Source: Sialis fuliginosa
Taxonomy: Eukaryota; Arthropoda; Insecta; Megaloptera; Sialidae
Direction: 5' to 3'
Assembly: GCA_961205875.1 (NCBI GenBank)
Contig: OY540810.1
Location: 8,928,001-8,992,000 of the forward strand
DNA length: 64,000 nt
The position numbers and the translations under genes are program-made. The notes under the pieces are model-generated. The model was given only the letters and a program-made list of their open reading frames with translations, was not told the origin of the DNA and did not search any database. Of the stretch, positions 40,501-46,500 are shown one piece after another. Numbering within the stretch: the stretch's first letter is position 1; the number at the start of each line of letters is the position of its first letter.

Positions 40501-43500
40501 TGTACTTAGAAGATAGACACAGCGATTTTTTTTGGCACATATGCAACTAATGTTGTTTTATTTTGATGTTCAAATAGAAATTTAGAAAAAAGTGGCGGTT
40601 TTCGTTTCATATCCAGTATGTGTTGCGGTAAAAATATTTTATTCTTACGGACGGTTCCAACCATAGTCATTTTTCTTTTCAAAAGCTGAACACCAAGATC
40701 ATACGATGTGAAAAAATTATCGCAAGTTACGTTCCTACCTTTGAGACCAACTGCTAAATCCAATACTACACGCATACCTTGATTTTTTTCAGCTTTGCAA
40801 TTTCGGTCTTTGCCTGTATATACCTGAAGAGCCCAGGCATAGTTAGTGGTAGAATCACAGAGGGCCCAAATTTGTATTCCATATTTTGCCGGTTTTGACG
40901 GAATATACTGTTTGAATGGGCATCTTCCGCGGAAAGCTACCAACTGTTCATCAACAGTTACGCATTCATTAGGATTGTATAATGTTTGCATATTTGCAAC
41001 CCATTTGTCCCATAAAACTCTAATGGGTGCCAGCTTGTCCCGCGCACGTCGTTCTTCCTTATCGGATCGGTCGTCAAAACGCAACACACGACTTATATTT
41101 TGAAATTTCCGCAATGGCATAGTAGCTTTGAAGAAACAAAAAGTAACGGTCAATTCTTTTTGTAACGACAATTAAAAAATTGCATTGGGCAAAAAATGCC
41201 CAAAATACAGAATTCGTTTCTTTTCCTCTAAAACCTTCCCTGAAGGACCCCAGAACTAATTTTTCTGCATATTGCTTATTTTGGTCAAAAAAGTAATTGT
41301 TAAGAAGTTTCAGATACATACAATAAGATTTGCGCGAGTTTTTTAGATGCCAACATGTATTTTGGGCAATAATTGCCCAAAATACAGGATAAGGGTTAAA
41401 CAACAATAGAGAATTTAAAGTAGTTATAAATCGCGTGCTATATTTCAATCATCGTTTATCTGGCACGAGCACGTTGAAGCGCCCCCATGTACTCGACAAT
41501 GAAAGACCACGATGATTCATCGACAATTGACACTCTGCTATTTGTAATTGCGTTTGACACGGGCCATTTGTTGATCTATTAAAGAATTAATGCACCCACT
41601 AGTACCGTTATAAGTCCTTAAAAGTTTTCACAATTGCGGGGTAGTTGGAGTGATTATAGAACATAGGCGCCTGTTGATAAATGTAAAGGGGAATTATAAA
41701 TGTCCAACATTATAAATTAAATTCTTATGAGTTTGCTTTGTAATTTAAATCAGTGGTTCTTCATCTTATTATAACATAGTTGGTGATTCTGACCGTACAA
41801 GATAATTTTAATAATATCACCATTATTTTAATACCGTTGATGTTTACTTACCACGCGTGCGAGAAACTTGTCAAATACTTCATAATACTGTCATCAGGCC
41901 CGGATTTAGAAATTTGCCGCCCCTAGGCAGTTGCGAAAATTGCTTATGGGTTCAAATTTTTACGTCTCGATTTTCGGATGGAAAACTCATCGATAATGGA
42001 ATCAAAATCAAATTCAATTCCCACGAATATAACAAGTTTTCAAAGTTTCCACCAAAATTTGCCGCCCTAGGCAGCTGCCTACTTTGCCTGCATGGTAAAT
42101 CCGGGCCTGACTGTCGTATAGATTTGTTACCCCATTTGAAAGTGCTTGTTAGCTAACAATTTTTTGTTAGCTCCTTTATAATACCGGGTATACAAGTTAT
42201 GAGTTATGAATGTACAGTGGCGTATTAAAGAAGGGGGGAATGGGGTGCATATGCATTACCCAAAAAATATGTATTTGCGTACACCATTGTGAATATATAA
42301 TTATTTTTAAATGTTTAATGTTTCAAATTATTCATTATTCATTTATATTAATTACAAAACAGTCTGATAATTTAAAACAAAATAATATATATCTACCTAA
42401 TTAATAGATAACTTGTTTTTATATGTATGGTAGAAATTTTAAATTGTGGCCTAGGTACTATCTTTGTGTATATACCTATTAAATTCAAAAATTTTGAAGA
42501 TAATTTTAAAACTTTTCTAATATTTTTTTTTTTTTTGTTACAGTTCAATTTCGTAGGACGTATTTTAGGACCCAGAGGAATGACAGCAAAACAGTTAGAA
42601 CAAGAAACGGGTTGCAAAATAATGGTCCGTGGAAAAGGATCAATGAGGGATAAAAAGAAGGTAAATTTTTTAAAAGATTTCTATTGATTTAATTAACAAG
42701 TAACATTTATTTTAAAATCCTCACTATGAACAATCCATCCAAAATTCCCAACCAATCATAAATAATACCAATGACTAATAAAACATGTTTTTTCCAAGCT
42801 GCTCATTTTCACTAACTAATTATTAAAACTTAAGTAAGTACTAAAAAAATTAATTGTATATTTTAAAATTGCAACAAACAAATATTAATATTTACCATAC
42901 TTTATTTACAGGAAGATCAAAATCGTGGTAAACCTAACTGGGAGCATTTAGCAGATGAATTGCATGTACTTCTCACTGTAGAAGATACAGAAAACAGAGC
43001 ACAAATCAAATTGGCGAGAGCCGTAGATGAAGTAAAGAAATTACTCGTACCTGTAAGTTTTTTTAAAATTTATTTACTCATATTTTAAAACGCATATTAC
43101 TTAATTACAAAGATACATTCTTATTGATGTGTAAATATTTTTACACATGCTAAAATAAAATCTTAAGTTAGAGAGAAATTTTTCAAAAAAGACACGAGAC
43201 ACTGTTCTTGTCCCTATCTCATTATTGTTATTAACTTAAAAACTACTTGACCAATTTTGGTGAGACCTGCACTAACGTGTTCCTTAAAAACTCAGATATA
43301 CTATAGGATACATATAATCACGCTGTCACTCAAAAAAGCTGAGCAGTGAATGAAATAACTGCATAAGTAATTATGTATTATGTAATGTTGTAGAGTTCAA
43401 TTAGTTCTACAGAAAAGTATATATAATAATATCTAACTTTGATATTAAAATCACTGTAGATAAAATGCAGGAAATGTTACACAACTACATCAAATCGGTT

Positions 43501-46500
43501 TTCAGATTTAAATAGTGTATTTATCACGGATCATTTTAATGTGCAAAACAAATGCGTGACAGATGTTTATATATAATAATGCGAGTGTCCGGCATTACAA
43601 ATTTATTTACATAATTATAGTTTGAAATGTTTTTGACATTGACTGTTTTCTTCCAGCAAGCTGATGGTGAAGATGAACTGAAGAAACGGCAGTTAATGGA
43701 ATTAGCCATCATTAACGGCACGTACAGAGACTCAAGTGCCAAAGCTGCCGCAGCAGCTGGTTAGTATATTTGAATATTTATTTTGTTATTTTAATATAGT
43801 TACTAAATTCAAACATTTCAAATTTATTTATATTGTTTTGTCCTAACGAATATTATATGATTTAATTTCATTCCAGCATGTGACGAAGAATGGCGACGTG
43901 TAGCAGCTGCAGCAGCCGAAACACAGCGGTTATTATCGCCGGCGGCAGCTGCCGCAGGTATCCCGGGCCTGAGGGCCGCGGCGACACCTCTAGGCGCGCC
44001 GTTGATCCTGTCCCCACGTGGTGTTCCGACAGCAACGGCCGCGAGCCTCCTCCCAGGGCCACCCACACACCCCGACCACCTGATATACGCACCGTATGCA
44101 GACTATGCTGCTAACTACGCAGCAGCGCTCTCCGCAGCGTCCCCGTTGTTGCAGGCGACATCAGAGTACGCTGCAGACGCGGGTGGGTTATTTGCACGCT
44201 AGCTCGGAAGTTCTCAGGATGGTATCTGTTGGTTTAATGTGGTATGGTGACGAAAGTCATACCTAGAAATTGTTCTAATTGTGTTTTTGTCGATTACATC
44301 AATGTTCAGTGTTACTTAAAATTATATTTATTGAATATTTATTGTAAATATTTATAATTTTATTCTTTAATTCGTAAGAAACATTGAACATCTAATTGAA
44401 TTCAAAATTTTGTGTTTTTCAAATTTAAAGTCAATATGAAATCATAATTGGGTTATTCAGAAGCCAAAATAATTAAGTCTTCAGTCGAGAATAAAATAAA
44501 TAAGCAAATATTTTTTTTGTTTTCTGAAAATTACTTGACTAATAAAAAACTCGCAGGAGTATCAATGTTAGCAAACTGGACTTGATCATTTTGGCATATT
44601 ATTAAAAATAAAATTTATTTATAGATGTATTCGAAACTTTCAAAATTTATATTTCGGTTTATAAACCTTAAAAATTGAAAATAGAAGAACCAACCACAGT
44701 ATCGACACATACCATCCTGATTCGGTTGCCTATAATTATATATTTAATATTAAACTGTTCATTTTAAAATATTAGGTCGGCATTTGGATATTATAGCATG
44801 TTTAAAGCATATTCGAATGAGGTGACTATTTTTATGAATTATATTTTGTCGTTAAAACGGCGTTATTTTTAAAGTGAGAATAATGGCAGGCTTATTATAA
44901 TTTTTTAATTTTCAAAAATAGTTTGTCGCGTTTAGTTTAGAATACTGTACTATAAATAGAAAATTTATAGTGATTCTATATTTGCTGACATTTGTATTAA
45001 ATTACAGTACAGCCTCCCCTAAAATATACTCCCTAAACATAAAAACCTCTCTTAAAATATATAATTTATGTACCTCCCTAAACGAATATTATTTGAGGTT
45101 ATGTTTGTTTGTAACCTTAGACAAGGAAAGATAAAGGACAGATAACACATTACCTAGCGTTGTTACCATATCGCTCCTCGAGTCATTCAGATTTTAAAAT
45201 AAATGTCAATTGTTTTGAATTATAAAATCAATTAATAATAAATGTTTTATATTGTCTTTAAAGTATTTCAGTGATAATTGATTAACAGAGAAACGTCTAG
45301 AAATGATGAATATGACATTTAAGAAAAGATGGCCACCATAAAATTTTGGTAACAGTTTCATATACAAACTAACATTGGTTGTTTTGTATCCACAGTCTTT
45401 CCTAATCTAGTTAGCAACAATGATTGTAACTGTTTAGGTAGTTCTTTTAAAATGGAAATATCACATTTATACCATTAATATAAATTAGAAGTAGTTAAAT
45501 TTCAAATAACTTTATAGTTTATTTTGATGTGGGGTGAAATTTTGTCAAGTATGGGGGATTAAGGAAAAATATACTTTTAGAGAGGTTGTCAAGTTTCAAG
45601 TGTATACATTTAGGGAGGTTCTACTGTAATTGAATTTTTATATAAAATGACAAGAAAATTTTTAATTTGATATGTAAATTAAATTTTGTTGTATATAGAA
45701 ATAATTTTGAAATGTAGAAAAACATGTCAGATAATATAGATTTAGCCGTTTTACATTTGTAAGTCTATTAAAGAAACTTATCTATTTATCGTATCATGAT
45801 TATTTTCTGTGATAAAACTCCACGCTGATTCATTGTAATCGGAGAATGTTTTAAATAATGTATTTGCCTGAATCTCTTTTTAAATTTGAGGTATGGTCAA
45901 GTGGATCGGTTTTCTCAAATGATATTTAGTTTGTTTTAGCGTCGACAGATTTACTGCCAACAATTTAATTAGTATTACTTAATTATCCATTATTGGAAAA
46001 TAATATTTTTTTTATAATAGAATTTATAGACATTTTAAATTCTCACTAGCTTTTTTTAAATTAAATTTGATTCGGCAAAAATCTGTTAAGAAATGAAATA
46101 GTACCGATTCATTTAATGAAACCATTATTATTATCCTCGGTACAATAGTCGAATATTTTAGTCAGGTAAGAATAGAAACGTTTATAGTTTATTTTTTCAC
46201 ATATTCTATTCAGTATTTATACACTTTATTTTATTTTATTTTTTTCGTACACATCACATTACACTTACACACACATATACACATATGCCTTGAAGTAAAG
46301 GAGAATTCAATAGATGCCTGCAGAGTTATCAACTCAATACATTCTAACATATAAAACCCAGTTTCACTTTTGTCTCTTTATTGACCAATCAGAGTCCAGC
46401 ATTCAAGAGTAAGCTTTTAAATGTTGTGCTCTGATTGGTCAATTTGGAGATTTACAAGGCTGTTACAAATAACTGACTTTGGTGAAACTGAGAGTAAGTA

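Larger units (their letters stand above)
28510..42543 (+). other. how: 14 kb how intron
   Basis: Bounded by a GTAAGT donor and a T-rich TTACAG acceptor, both joining phase 0. It holds the TGTCCGG copies B-D, several hAT and mariner MITEs, one GGTACTGG element and the piggyBac remnant. No additional exon of how was recognised inside. Confidence 0.85.

Noticed and set aside
40846-41103. + strand open frame opposite the transposase
   Set aside because: Antisense shadow of the transposase coding region.
41074-41448. 124-residue - strand open frame at the right end of piggyBac
   Set aside because: It runs across the TIR and TTAA into flanking DNA and shows no transposase motifs.
41884-41894. TAATACTGTCA resembling the 5' end of miR-8/200
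   Set aside because: Only about 11 bases match, there is no precursor hairpin, and the segment is MITE DNA at a hAT insertion site.
43824-44114. Overlapping open frames on both strands in the GC-rich how exon
   Set aside because: Shadows caused by low stop density in GC-rich sequence; the + frame continuous with the KH exons is the real one.
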